A DNA stretch of 64,000 bases from Marinobacter vulgaris (GTDB lineage Bacteria > Pseudomonadota > Gammaproteobacteria > Pseudomonadales > Oleiphilaceae): contig NZ_QFWX01000006.1 in assembly GCF_003344045.1 (NCBI RefSeq), positions 186,001 through 250,000 of the forward strand, given 5' to 3'. Under the pieces are notes generated by a model. That model ran no database searches and was not told the DNA's origin. It worked only from the letters and a program-made list of their open reading frames with translations. Made by a program: the position numbers and the translations under genes. Of the stretch, positions 1 to 8,434 are shown in pieces (within the stretch, counting starts at the first letter, position 1; every line of letters starts with the position of its first letter).

Positions 1-333
1 GCGGTCAGGGTCATCAGGTCGTGACTGGATGACGTAGTGTCGCCAGCCGGTAACCTGATGCACATAGTAGGTGTTGGCACCAGCCTCCTTGGTGCTGATC
101 CAGGTATGCACTGAAAAATAGCCCCGCCAGTTATAGGCGCGCGCACCGTAGACCTGTACCACGGCGCCCTGCTCCTGTTCAGGGGTAGGGGCCAGCCCCG
201 CGCTGGACCGGTCCGCGGTCCGCCAGCTTCCGGAGTCCTGAAAGCCGGCACAGGCCGCCAGTAGAAGCGGGCCTGCCAATAGCACGGCGAATGTCAGGGT
301 AGCCCCGATAAAACAATGCTTGATTCTTCTCAT
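1..333 (-). CDS. DUF3750 domain lipoprotein, 3' part missing
   Basis: This reading frame is open from an ATG at 333 down to the window edge, so the C-terminal part lies outside. The first 28 residues form a lipoprotein signal: a short basic start (MRRIK), a hydrophobic stretch and a lipobox LAAC with Cys28. The following segment contains AYNWRGYFSVHTWIS, which I recognise from the DUF3750 family. The role of that family is not known. The protein is probably anchored to the inner face of the outer membrane or in the periplasm. It stands alone, divergent from the dodecin gene. Identity with the family is recalled from the motif, not searched. Confidence 0.75.
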   Translation of the reverse strand, partial: MRRIKHCFIGATLTFAVLLAGPLLLAACAGFQDSGSWRTADRSSAGLAPTPEQEQGAVVQVYGARAYNWRGYFSVHTWISTKEAGANTYYVHQVTGWRHYVIQSRPDDPDR

Positions 334-518
334 AGAGATCCGGAGATAGTGGGTAACCCTCAGTTTACGACAAAGGAAATGTCAAAGCTCAGTTACCCCG
401 TAAAGTTCCGTTGCAGAGGGCCTGGCTGTTTGCTGGTTATAGGTTACTGGTATAGGCTGAAAAAACAGGCATTCAGGTGATTCGCCTGACTATACACCGC
501 ATTGAAACAGGAGGTGCC

Positions 519-734
519 ATGTCCGACCATCATGTTTACAAGAAGGTAGAAGTGGTTGGTTCTTCGAAAAACAGCATCGAAGACGCGATTGAGAATGCGC
601 TTGCCGAGTGCAGCAAAAACCTTCGGAACATTGAGTGGTTTGAAGTGCAGGAGACCCGCGGCCATGTGGTTGACGGCAAAGTCGGGCACTATCAGGTCGT
701 ACTCAAGATCGGCTTCCGGATTGAGAACAGCTGA
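519..734 (+). CDS. Dodecin, flavin-binding protein
   Basis: This 71-residue protein has the dodecin layout: a short N-terminal strand (VYKKVEVVGSS), one helix (SIEDAIENALAECSKNL) and a three-strand C-terminal part (IEWFEVQETRGHVVDG, then VGHYQVVLKIGFRI). Dodecins form hollow dodecamers that store or buffer flavins, and the Trp in the IEWFEV strand is the residue that stacks on the flavin. A longer frame starts at 477, but the ATG at 519 has a good ribosome-binding site (CAGGAGG at 508-514) and gives the normal family length. It probably has its own promoter. No operon partner is obvious. Confidence 0.9.
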   Translation: MSDHHVYKKVEVVGSSKNSIEDAIENALAECSKNLRNIEWFEVQETRGHVVDGKVGHYQVVLKIGFRIENS

Positions 735-778
735 TATCCGGTGATCTGCACGAACGTCTGACCATGGGAGGACTTCTT

Positions 779-1327
779 ATGAACACTGGACCACATGCTC
801 TGTTGTTGGTCGATGTGCAGAACGATTTTTGCGAGGGTGGCAGTCTGGCGGTTCCCGGCAGTGACTCGATCTTTCCGGCCATCAACCAGTGGATTGGCAA
901 GGCCCTGGAGGCAGGTTGGCCGATTCTCGCCAGTCGTGACTGGCATACCGTTGATCACATCAGTTTCCAGGAACGCGGTGGCCCCTGGCCGGTCCACTGC
1001 GTCCAGGACTCCCCGGGCGCTGAATTTCACCCTGAAATGAAGCTTCCGGATTCCGCTATCCGGGTCAGCAAGGGAACGGCATTTGATACCGACGCCTACT
1101 CGGCATTCGACGGCACCCAGCTGGACAGTTACCTTCGCCGTCATGGTATCCACCGTTTGTTTGTGGCGGGCCTGGCTCTCGATGTCTGCGTTCAGGCAAC
1201 AGTGAAGGATGCACTGAAACTCGGTTTTGAGGTTGAGCTCATAACCAGCGGAACCCGTGCTGTCGAGGCGGATGAGGCACCCGCTGTCCTTGAACAGCTG
1301 CAGGACGAGGGCGCCGAATTGTGCTGA
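779..1327 (+). CDS. pncA: Nicotinamidase (isochorismatase family)
   Basis: Hydrolyses nicotinamide to nicotinate in the NAD salvage pathway. The Asp-Lys-Cys catalytic triad of the cysteine hydrolase family can be placed: Asp12 in LLLVDVQNDF, a Lys in the RVSKGT segment, and the Cys in GLALDVCVQATV. The metal-site pattern SRDWHTVDH is also present. An upstream ATG at 764 is in frame, but GGGAGG at 766-771 is correctly spaced for the ATG at 779. The stop overlaps the GTG start of pncB by seven bases, so the two genes are probably translationally coupled. Together they turn nicotinamide into nicotinate mononucleotide. Confidence 0.9.
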   Translation: MNTGPHALLLVDVQNDFCEGGSLAVPGSDSIFPAINQWIGKALEAGWPILASRDWHTVDHISFQERGGPWPVHCVQDSPGAEFHPEMKLPDSAIRVSKGTAFDTDAYSAFDGTQLDSYLRRHGIHRLFVAGLALDVCVQATVKDALKLGFEVELITSGTRAVEADEAPAVLEQLQDEGAELC

Positions 1328-2697
1328 ATCAACCTCCGGTTGTAAAAGAAGCTGATCTTTCGCTGTTGGTGGACCTGTACGAGCTGGCAATGGCTCAGGC
1401 GTACTGGTCCGAAGGTATGGACGATACCGCTGTTTTCAGCCTTTTCTTTCGGCAACTCCCGGACAACCGCAATTTTGTTCTTGCCTGTGGCCAGCAAAGC
1501 GTGGTTTCCATTATCGAAAGCCTGACCTTTACCGAGGAACACATCGGTCGGCTTGAATCCCTTGACCGGTTTCAGCCGGAATTCCTGGATTGGCTGCGCA
1601 ATTTCCGCTTCAGTGGCTCGGTTCATGCGGTTGCCGAGGGTACGCCTGTGTTCCCCCAGGAACCTCTGCTGGAGATTGAGGGGCCAATCGCCGAAGTTCA
1701 GTTGCTGGAAAGCCTGGTAATGAACTACGTGCACCTGGAGTCAGTGCTGGCGTCGAAGGCTGTCCGCCTGGTATCGGCGGCAGAGGGCCGGCCCGTTGTC
1801 GACTTTGGCATGCGCCGTACTCACGGCCTCGATGCAGCTCACCGGGGAGTGAGGGCTTACCGGCTCGCCGGCCTCGCAGGTACCAGCAATGTGCTGGCAG
1901 GCCTGGATTTCAATATGCCCGTTCATGGCACCATGGCCCACAGCTTCGTGCAGGCGTGTACGGACGAGCTTGATGCCTTCAAGGCGTATGCGCGACTTTA
2001 TCCGGGCACGACGCTGCTCGTCGATACCTACGACACTCGCACCGCCGTCAGACGAATCATCACCTGGCTTCAGGAAAACCCGGAGGTAAGTATTGGCGGT
2101 ATTCGCCTGGATTCCGGTGATCTTGCCGCCGAAGCCAGGGACTGTCGGAAAATGCTGGACGAAGCCGGTCTCACCGACATAAAGATCATGGCAAGCGGTG
2201 GCCTCGACGAATACAGGATTGCCGAAATTGTTTCTTCCGGAGCACCCATAGACGGCTTCGGTGTGGGCACAGCTATTGGCGTGTCGAATGATGAGCCGGC
2301 GCTGGAGCTGGCTTTCAAGCTGACCGAATATGCCTGCCTTCCGCGTATGAAGAATTCCCCCGGCAAGCAGTCGTTTCCGGGACCGAAACAGATCTACCGG
2401 CGCCTGGGGCCGGATGGCCGTATCGCCCAGGATGTAATCGCCGGCCGGGATGAGGTGTTTGACGGCAACCCCTTGCTGAAGGTCGTGATGAAGCATGGGC
2501 GGGTAATTGAGGGCGCCATTGGCTCACTGGATGATCAGGTGTCTGCAGCCCGCAAGGCCGTTGACACCCTGCCCAGGCGCTTGCTCTATCTCGAGCCCGT
2601 CGTGGAGACGCCCACCGTGGTCAGTGATTTTCTGAAAGCATTGCAGCGGGATACCCTGGAAAAGGTCAGAAGGGGGTGGAAGCATACCCCGGATTGA
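1321..2697 (+). CDS. pncB: Nicotinate phosphoribosyltransferase
   Basis: Catalyses the committing step of the Preiss-Handler salvage route, nicotinate plus PRPP to nicotinate mononucleotide. The 458-residue protein carries the family signatures DLYELAMAQAYW near the start, DFGMRRTHGLDAAHRG (residues about 161-176), GTSNVLAG, and the GTMAHSF segment. IRLDSGDL and ASGGLDEYRI are the phosphate-binding part of the barrel. The start is a GTG inside the end of pncA, with the preceding coding sequence serving as translational context. The length fits the longer bacterial form. The next gene is convergent, with only two bases between the stops. Confidence 0.93.
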   Translation: MLNQPPVVKEADLSLLVDLYELAMAQAYWSEGMDDTAVFSLFFRQLPDNRNFVLACGQQSVVSIIESLTFTEEHIGRLESLDRFQPEFLDWLRNFRFSGSVHAVAEGTPVFPQEPLLEIEGPIAEVQLLESLVMNYVHLESVLASKAVRLVSAAEGRPVVDFGMRRTHGLDAAHRGVRAYRLAGLAGTSNVLAGLDFNMPVHGTMAHSFVQACTDELDAFKAYARLYPGTTLLVDTYDTRTAVRRIITWLQENPEVSIGGIRLDSGDLAAEARDCRKMLDEAGLTDIKIMASGGLDEYRIAEIVSSGAPIDGFGVGTAIGVSNDEPALELAFKLTEYACLPRMKNSPGKQSFPGPKQIYRRLGPDGRIAQDVIAGRDEVFDGNPLLKVVMKHGRVIEGAIGSLDDQVSAARKAVDTLPRRLLYLEPVVETPTVVSDFLKALQRDTLEKVRRGWKHTPD

Positions 2698-2699
2698 GG

Positions 2700-3362
2700 C
2701 TACCTGAGCATTCTCTGCCGGATGGCCCTGACCAGCTGATCGAGCATGTCCCTGGACTGCCCGTCGTAGAGCATGCGGAACTTCTCTTTCTGCACGGCCC
2801 GTTCATGGCTGGTGCTGGATGACAGGGAATCCTTGGAGTCCTTGCTCAGGTCCATGAAATGACAGGCAGCCAGGTGAGCCTTGATCTGGTTATCGATCAA
2901 CTGGGTGATCAGCTCGTCGATTTCGTCATGGCAGAAGGGGCGTACGCGGTTCAGCGATTTGCGGGCTTCCAGCGCCGCGTTGCGGGCCTCAAGACGCAGT
3001 TCGCCCGCGTGCTCCTCCGTCTCCACAGCCCGAAGAAACATGCCCAGTTTGTCATGCAGTGACCAGACCAGAGGCCAGATAGCCTCGTAAGCGGCTTTCT
3101 CCAGGGCAAAACGTTCACTGGAGGTGACATCCTGCTGAGCGCCTGAAGGCCCGGGACCATTGAACTGTGATACCCGCATCTCGTCCATATCCTGCCACAG
3201 GCTGTCGACCCGCTGCTTTAACACGTCGTTGTGCTCCGACAGCCTTCGCCGGGCGGAGGCGCCGCTGAATAAGGCAATGATCGCCACGATCAGGGCACCA
3301 ACGGCGATCAGCAGAATAAAACGGTTGGTGCTTAAAAGCTCGAGAAAATAGTCCGGTTCCAT
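2700..3362 (-). CDS. Hypothetical membrane-anchored coiled-coil protein
   Basis: The 220-residue product is not recognised. It has one N-terminal transmembrane segment (about residues 14-33, FILLIAVGALIVAIIALFSG), followed by a basic stretch (ARRRL), a likely coiled coil (residues 38-65) and a mostly helical cytoplasmic region rich in Glu, Arg and Leu. A Ser-rich linker SLSSSTSHE lies near residue 182. The topology is that of a single-pass protein with a large cytoplasmic helical domain. It lies between pncB (convergent) and the acyltransferase gene upstream on the same strand (42 bases apart), so the two could be cotranscribed. Confidence 0.7.
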   Translation of the reverse strand: MEPDYFLELLSTNRFILLIAVGALIVAIIALFSGASARRRLSEHNDVLKQRVDSLWQDMDEMRVSQFNGPGPSGAQQDVTSSERFALEKAAYEAIWPLVWSLHDKLGMFLRAVETEEHAGELRLEARNAALEARKSLNRVRPFCHDEIDELITQLIDNQIKAHLAACHFMDLSKDSKDSLSSSTSHERAVQKEKFRMLYDGQSRDMLDQLVRAIRQRMLR

Positions 3363-3404
3363 GGCTGCCCGCTCCGTAAAATGTCAGTGAGTACTTGAGG
3401 CCTG

Positions 3405-4574
3405 CTACTGATCCGGTTCGCCTTGCCTGAAAGGCAGGGCGTCCAGAGCATCCTCCGCATAGGCCATGACATGCTCCGTCTCCTCCTGGATAAATCTCGC
3501 AATGGCCTCGCGAAATCCGGGGTGCGGTATACCGTGCCAGGAGTGGGTAATGACCGGTTCGAAACCCCGAACCAGTTTGTGCTCTCCCTGGGCTCCGGCA
3601 TCGAATCGTGTCAATGCCTGCTCAATGGCCAGCTCAATGCCCTGATAGTAACAGGTTTCAAAATGCAGATGGTCGAATTCCTCGAGACACCCCCAGTAAC
3701 GCCCGTAAAGCGTGTCCTCACCCTGCAGAAACAGGGCGCCTGCGATCATCTGCCCGTCCCTGGCCGCCATGATGATATGGAGCTGCTCGGGCTGTGTTTC
3801 CCTCAGTTGATGAAAAAAATCACTGTTCAGGTAGGGTCGCTGCCCCCGCTTCAGGTAGGTGGCCTGATAGAACACGTAGAACGCGGAGAGAACGTGATCG
3901 GGGATGTCCCGACCCGAGTACCGGCGGAACGAAATGCCCTGGTCCGCCACCTGCCTGCGTTCCTTGCGGATGGATTTACGCTTTCGCGAGGTCAGTCTCG
4001 CGAGAAAATCATCGAACGTTTGATAGCCATGGTTATACCAGTGAAACTGGCAGCCAACACGATGGAGCTCCTCTTCCATGCCCATCAGCTCCTGATCCTT
4101 GGGGTCGGGAAACAGCAGGTGCCAGGAGTGCGCGCCCAGTTCTTCGATGACCGAGTCGAGTGCCAGGTGCATTCGCTCTGGCGTCATCCACCCACGCAAT
4201 GCTCCCGAAAATAACAACCGGGGTCCCTGGCAGGGCGTAAAGGGAATGGCAACGAGCAGTTTGGGGTAGTAGTTCATGCCATACCGCTGGTAGGCATCGG
4301 CCCAGGCCCAGTCAAAAACGTATTCGCCCATGGAGTGAGTCTTGAGATAGGCCGGGGCAGTCCCCGCCAGTTGGCCGTTCAGGTAGAACATCAGGTGGCA
4401 CGGACGCCAGCCTGTGGCGGCGGTCGTGCAACCGGATGCTTCCAGTGAGAGCAGAAAGTCATGACGCAGAAACGGGCTGTCAGTGCCGCTGAGCTTGTGC
4501 CAGTCCTCGGGCTCAATGTCAGCGATGGAGTGGACGGTACGGATTGTAAGTTCAGGGGGGCCGGATTCTGGCAT
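3405..4574 (-). CDS. GNAT/FemAB-like N-acyltransferase (COG3146 family)
   Basis: Resembles the large 'peptidogalycan biosynthesis' or predicted N-acyltransferase family of proteobacteria. Visible family features are PFLRHDFLLSLE near the N-terminus, GEYVFDWAWADAY, PFTPCQGPRLL, a helical Arg/Lys-rich segment (LTSRKRKSIRKERR), and the C-terminal GALFLQGEDTLYGRYWG and HFETCYYQGIELAIE. The family has two GNAT-like halves related to FemABX transferases. The substrate is not established. I prefer the ATG at 4574, which has GAAGAG nine bases upstream, over one at 4607 that lacks a clear ribosome-binding site; the longer form would be 400 residues. Confidence 0.8.
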   Translation of the reverse strand: MPESGPPELTIRTVHSIADIEPEDWHKLSGTDSPFLRHDFLLSLEASGCTTAATGWRPCHLMFYLNGQLAGTAPAYLKTHSMGEYVFDWAWADAYQRYGMNYYPKLLVAIPFTPCQGPRLLFSGALRGWMTPERMHLALDSVIEELGAHSWHLLFPDPKDQELMGMEEELHRVGCQFHWYNHGYQTFDDFLARLTSRKRKSIRKERRQVADQGISFRRYSGRDIPDHVLSAFYVFYQATYLKRGQRPYLNSDFFHQLRETQPEQLHIIMAARDGQMIAGALFLQGEDTLYGRYWGCLEEFDHLHFETCYYQGIELAIEQALTRFDAGAQGEHKLVRGFEPVITHSWHGIPHPGFREAIARFIQEETEHVMAYAEDALDALPFRQGEPDQ

Positions 4575-4719
4575 GGTCGCGGACTCTTCGTGGTTTATTC
4601 CTACCATACGCGAGAATCCGCCAGATAATCACCATGTAAAGGTTGTGCAAAGAAAAATGATGAAAAACAGACCTCTTGCCATGCCATGATAGACTGGCAC
4701 CTGTTAATGGAGGTTTGCC

Positions 4720-5409
4720 ATGCAGAACCGGGTGCTGTTGGTTGAAGACGATGACGAACTGCGGGAGCTTTTGTCCCGCTATCTGGCCAACCAGGGCTTT
4801 ACTGTGCGTGAGGCGGCGAATGGCCAGGATGGACTGTCGCTGGCCATGGGGCAGCACTGCGATATCGTGGTGCTTGATATCATGCTGCCGGATATCAGCG
4901 GGCTGGAAGTATTGCGCCAGCTGCGGACAAAGACCCATCTTCCCGTTGTTCTGCTGACAGCCCGTGGCGATGAAACCGATCGCATCGTCGGTTTTGAGGT
5001 TGGCGCTGACGACTACATACCCAAGCCATGCAACCCCCGCGAACTCATCGCCCGCCTCCAGGCCCTGCTCAGGCGGGTAGCCTGGGATCAGCAGGTCGGA
5101 CTGGACGAGTCCAGAAGCTATGGCGACCTTAGAGTGGAGCCTGTGCACCGGCGGATCTACCAGAGCGATGAAGCTCTGGATCTCACCGCCACCGAGTATG
5201 AGGTGCTGCAGGTATTGCTGGCCCACGCTGGCAGTGTGGTAAGAAAAACCGATCTGATGCAGTGGGCGCTGGGCCGCCGGCTGGAGGCTTACGACCGGAC
5301 CCTGGATATGCATATCAGCAACCTGCGAAAGAAACTGGGAAATGATGACCCGCCACGAATTGAAACGGTCAGGGGGCTTGGCTACAGCTATCGGGTGCCG
5401 AATGATTAG
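4720..5409 (+). CDS. OmpR-family response regulator, CpxR-like
   Basis: This 229-residue regulator has an N-terminal receiver with the acidic pair in VEDDDE, the phospho-acceptor Asp in IVVLDIMLP and the Lys in YIPKP, followed by an OmpR/PhoB winged helix (ALDLTATEYEVLQVLLAHAG to VRGLGYSYRV). The receiver is closest in pattern to CpxR. Its stop overlaps the start of the histidine kinase by eight bases, so the pair is one operon. In E. coli the CpxRA system senses envelope stress; whether this pair has the same inputs cannot be told from the sequence. Confidence 0.9.
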   Translation: MQNRVLLVEDDDELRELLSRYLANQGFTVREAANGQDGLSLAMGQHCDIVVLDIMLPDISGLEVLRQLRTKTHLPVVLLTARGDETDRIVGFEVGADDYIPKPCNPRELIARLQALLRRVAWDQQVGLDESRSYGDLRVEPVHRRIYQSDEALDLTATEYEVLQVLLAHAGSVVRKTDLMQWALGRRLEAYDRTLDMHISNLRKKLGNDDPPRIETVRGLGYSYRVPND

Positions 5410-6727
5410 GGGGCTGCGTTTCTCACTGTTCTGGCGGATTTTCATTTCGATCTGGCTGGCCATGGCACTCACCATGATCGTTGGTAATTTGGTGACCCAC
5501 ACCCTGAAAGATCGCGAAAGGCAGGCGATTGAGCGCCAGGCGGGCCTGCAGGAGCTTGCCGCCGAGGCCCTGTCAGTGCGGGAAAACGAAGGGCGGGGCG
5601 ATGCCTGGCGCTTCCTGAAAGAGCAGGGCAGCAAGCTGGACCTGCACCTCTTTCTTATTGAGGCAGACCATAATGAAGGCAGCTTGCCAGAGTCTATCCG
5701 GGAACGGATGGAGTCTGGCGGCTGGTATCGGCAGCGGCCGGCGGTCATCGAAGTGGCTGAAGGCTACCGCCTGGTTGCCTGGCCACGGCTGAACGGTGAT
5801 GCATGGCTGAATCCCCGGTTTTTCCAGTGGCTCGAACTCGGCCTGGCGTTTGTCATCATAACCCTGGCCTGCGTATGGGTTGCGCGCCTGGTGTCGCGTC
5901 CTTTGAAGCACATGGAGTCAACGGCACGGGCCATCGCGGATGGCGACAACTCTTTGCGGGTTAGCGAGGGCATTGCCAGTCGCCGTGACGAAGTGGGCGC
6001 CCTGGCGACAGCGTTTAATGCCATGACCGCACAGCTTTGCAACCTGCTGGATCGCCAGACCCATCTGCTGAGGGATATCTCCCACGACCTGCGGACGCCG
6101 CTGACGCGGCAGCGGATTGCCATTGAACTGGCCAGTGAGGGCGGCGTGGATGATGACCTGATGGCCTCTATCCTGCGCCAGAACGAGCGTCTGGAAGCAA
6201 TGACGTCCCAGATACTGACCCTTTACCGGGTATCGGAACAGGGTGGGGATATCGAGCGCGAAGGCGTTCAGCCGGTCAGGGTCATCAATGATGTACTCAG
6301 GGATGCAGCCGATTACGCCGAACACCGGGGCGTTGACTGCCTGCTGACCGTCAGTCCGGACTGCAGGCGAACAACCATACTGGGAGACCGGGGGCTGCTG
6401 CAGCGCGCCTTTGACAACATTCTGCAGAATGCGCTGGATCACACGCCCCCGGGCAAGAAAGTCCATGTGGCCATGCGTTCAGAGCAACAGCAGCTGGTAC
6501 TGGAAATCCGCGACGAGGGGCCGGGCGTGCCCAAGGAAGTTTTACCGCATCTGTTCGAACCTTTTTACCGCGCTGACAAGTCCCGTGGTGGCAAGGGCTG
6601 GGGGCTTGGCCTTGCTATCGCCAAAGATATCGTGGCGATTCACGACGGCAACATCGAAGCCGTTAACGCGGAACAGGGTGGACTGATGGTGGTATTACGC
6701 TTTCCGCTCTTCACGGATGGGGGTTGA
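5402..6727 (+). CDS. Membrane sensor histidine kinase, CpxA-like
   Basis: This is the kinase partner of the preceding regulator. The ATG at 5402 overlaps the regulator stop and gives 441 residues; a frame extension to 5342 runs back into the regulator gene and is not used. Order of parts: transmembrane helix about 12-32, a periplasmic region of about 100 residues, a second helix about 143-162, HAMP, then HisKA with the phospho-accepting His228 in DISHDLRTPL. The ATPase domain follows, with the N box (DNILQNALDH), G1 (DEGPGVP) and G2 (GWGLGLAI). All catalytic elements look intact, so it should autophosphorylate and phosphorylate the linked regulator. Confidence 0.9.
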   Translation: MIRGLRFSLFWRIFISIWLAMALTMIVGNLVTHTLKDRERQAIERQAGLQELAAEALSVRENEGRGDAWRFLKEQGSKLDLHLFLIEADHNEGSLPESIRERMESGGWYRQRPAVIEVAEGYRLVAWPRLNGDAWLNPRFFQWLELGLAFVIITLACVWVARLVSRPLKHMESTARAIADGDNSLRVSEGIASRRDEVGALATAFNAMTAQLCNLLDRQTHLLRDISHDLRTPLTRQRIAIELASEGGVDDDLMASILRQNERLEAMTSQILTLYRVSEQGGDIEREGVQPVRVINDVLRDAADYAEHRGVDCLLTVSPDCRRTTILGDRGLLQRAFDNILQNALDHTPPGKKVHVAMRSEQQQLVLEIRDEGPGVPKEVLPHLFEPFYRADKSRGGKGWGLGLAIAKDIVAIHDGNIEAVNAEQGGLMVVLRFPLFTDGG

Positions 6728-6734
6728 GTTGCTG

Positions 6735-7340
6735 ATGTGCAGGGATTATCCAGTTCCGGCCGGCTTCCTGGAGCGGGAAACAGAGGTCAAAAAGAGCCGG
6801 TTTATTGCCCGCGTTGCCCCGGTTTCGTCCCGGGAGGAGGTCAGGACCTGGCTGGAGCAGGCCCGTAAGGACCACCCGGACGCCCGCCATATCTGTTGGG
6901 CCTATCAGATTGGCCGGCCCGGGGCCGCTGCGGAGGCCGGCATGAACGATGACGGCGAGCCGTCGGGAACGGCCGGAAAGCCTATATTGAGCGTGATCCA
7001 GCACAAGGACATGGGTGATGTGTTGGTATTGGTGGTCCGCTATTTTGGCGGCATCAAGCTGGGGGCCGGCGGCCTCGTCAGGGCTTATGCCAGTGCGACC
7101 GAAGCGGTGCTGTCCGCGGTGGAGCGGGTGACCCAGAAGCCCCTGTCGCGGGTGACAGTCACCATGACTTTCGCCGACGAGCAGCCCATCCGACACTGGT
7201 GTGAGCAGCACGACGCCGGGGTGGATCAGGTAGATTACGGTCCGCAGGTGGTTGCGGATATTGTTGTGCCCCTCGACCGGGTCCGGGAATTGTCTGAATT
7301 TTGTGATGCCCGGGGAATTGGTTACAGTCTGGAGAGTTAG
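6735..7340 (+). CDS. yigZ: YigZ/IMPACT family protein
   Basis: The protein matches the bacterial YigZ branch of the IMPACT family: KKSRFIARVAPV near the N-terminus, HPDARHICWAY, the conserved NDDGEPSGTAGKPIL, and the glycine-rich VVRYFGGIKLGAGGLVRAYASA, then a C-terminal DUF1949-type alpha/beta domain. Eukaryotic IMPACT inhibits the kinase GCN2; the bacterial function is uncertain but a ribosome- or RNA-linked role has been suggested. The ATG at 6735 follows the kinase stop directly and gives 201 residues. An alternative ATG at 6717 overlaps the kinase gene by eleven bases. It may be the third gene of the two-component operon. Confidence 0.88.
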   Translation: MCRDYPVPAGFLERETEVKKSRFIARVAPVSSREEVRTWLEQARKDHPDARHICWAYQIGRPGAAAEAGMNDDGEPSGTAGKPILSVIQHKDMGDVLVLVVRYFGGIKLGAGGLVRAYASATEAVLSAVERVTQKPLSRVTVTMTFADEQPIRHWCEQHDAGVDQVDYGPQVVADIVVPLDRVRELSEFCDARGIGYSLES

Positions 7341-7418
7341 GCAACGTTTATCGAAACTCAGCCCGTCTGCCAGGCGTATACTGTCAGACAGACGGCCCAA
7401 AGAGAGGAAGTTGTCATC

Positions 7419-7943
7419 ATGAGAGTTTTCTTTGTTTCCCTGTTGGTTCTGGCATTGAGCGGGTGTGCCAGCAACGTTGTAACAGATTATGATTCCGGCA
7501 CGGTGTTCGGCAATTACGCGTCCTGGGCTTTTGCGCCCAAGGGCGAGGGCAAGAGTTTCACATCCCTTGACGGTGGCCGGATCGAGAGCGCGGTCGAGCG
7601 GGAGCTCAATCGCAAGTCCATGCGCAAGGTCGAGCAGGAACAGGCGGACCTGCTTGTGACCTGGGAAATCGTCGAGGAAGAACGTCTTGAGCGCACCGGT
7701 GTTGGCCTCGGTTTTGGTTTCGGCAGCGGTAACTTTGGCTGGGGGCTGTCTTCGGCGCCGCCAGTCCGGGAGATTCAGGAAGGTAAACTGGTGGTAGAGC
7801 TGGTCGATACGGATACTGACCGGGTCGTCTGGCGTGCAGCCAGTCGCCGTTACCTGAATGAAAACCAGTCGTCCGAAACGCGGCGCGAGCTGATTGATGA
7901 AGTGGTCGCAGACATGTTTGAAAAGTATCCTCCCGGCGTGTAA
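7419..7943 (+). CDS. DUF4136 domain lipoprotein
   Basis: The 174-residue protein starts with a lipoprotein signal peptide ending in the lipobox LSGC (Cys16), preceded by GAGAGGAAG as ribosome-binding site. The mature part has the DUF4136 look: a first strand with DYDSGTVFGNYASWAF, an ADLLVTWEIVEEE strand, a Gly/Phe-rich loop (GLGFGFGSGNFGWG), and the closing VVWRAASRRYL followed by a helix with EVVADMFEKYPP. DUF4136 proteins are outer-membrane or periplasmic lipoproteins of unknown function. It is followed 37 bases later by yciH on the same strand. Confidence 0.85.
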   Translation: MRVFFVSLLVLALSGCASNVVTDYDSGTVFGNYASWAFAPKGEGKSFTSLDGGRIESAVERELNRKSMRKVEQEQADLLVTWEIVEEERLERTGVGLGFGFGSGNFGWGLSSAPPVREIQEGKLVVELVDTDTDRVVWRAASRRYLNENQSSETRRELIDEVVADMFEKYPPGV

Positions 7944-7980
7944 GGCTTCCGGCGAATTCAGTGTTGAGCAAGAGGACGTT

Positions 7981-8334
7981 ATGAAAAACCGTTCTGGTGG
8001 CTTGGTTTTTTCCACGGAACAGGGGCGGATGTGCCCCGGTTGCCGACATCCCGTTGATGACTGTGTCTGTCGGACGCCTTCACCTCCTGTCGGCGATGGC
8101 ATAGTTCGCGTCAGCCGCGAAACCAAGGGCCGCAAAGGCAAGGGCGTTACTTTGGTGACCGGTATTCCCCTGGGTGAAAAGGAACTGAAAGCCTTCGCCA
8201 AGGTGCTCAAGGCCCGATGCGGAACCGGTGGCACCGTCAAGGAAGGAGTGGTGGAGATTCAGGGTGATCAGCGGGACGTGCTGGTGCCGCTGTTGCAGGA
8301 GCAAGGCTGGCAGGTGAAAAAAGCCGGTGGCTGA
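7981..8334 (+). CDS. yciH: SUI1/eIF1-like translation factor YciH
   Basis: The 117-residue protein is a bacterial homologue of eukaryotic initiation factor eIF1. A short N-terminal segment holds a CPGCRHPVDDC cysteine cluster that resembles a small zinc site, followed by the SUI1 domain with VRVSRETKGRKGKGVTLVTGIPL and the closing GTGGTVKEGVVEIQGDQRD signature. YciH can discriminate against non-canonical start codons and acts as a stress-related translation inhibitor in E. coli. The frame extends upstream to 7894, but the ATG at 7981 with AAGAGGA eight bases before it matches the family start. Confidence 0.92.
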   Translation: MKNRSGGLVFSTEQGRMCPGCRHPVDDCVCRTPSPPVGDGIVRVSRETKGRKGKGVTLVTGIPLGEKELKAFAKVLKARCGTGGTVKEGVVEIQGDQRDVLVPLLQEQGWQVKKAGG

Positions 8335-8434
8335 GCAGGGTTGCCTGGAGCTGCCAAACCGTCTGGCACGCAATCCGCTACGCCGGACGTTACAATAGTG
8401 AGCCTATTCAGGTGCTGGCCACGGGAGGAAACGG

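Noticed and set aside
6711..8240. A 509-codon minus-strand frame covering yigZ, the DUF4136 gene and yciH
   Set aside because: It is antisense to three recognisable plus-strand proteins and has no protein family of its own; GC-rich sequence creates such frames.
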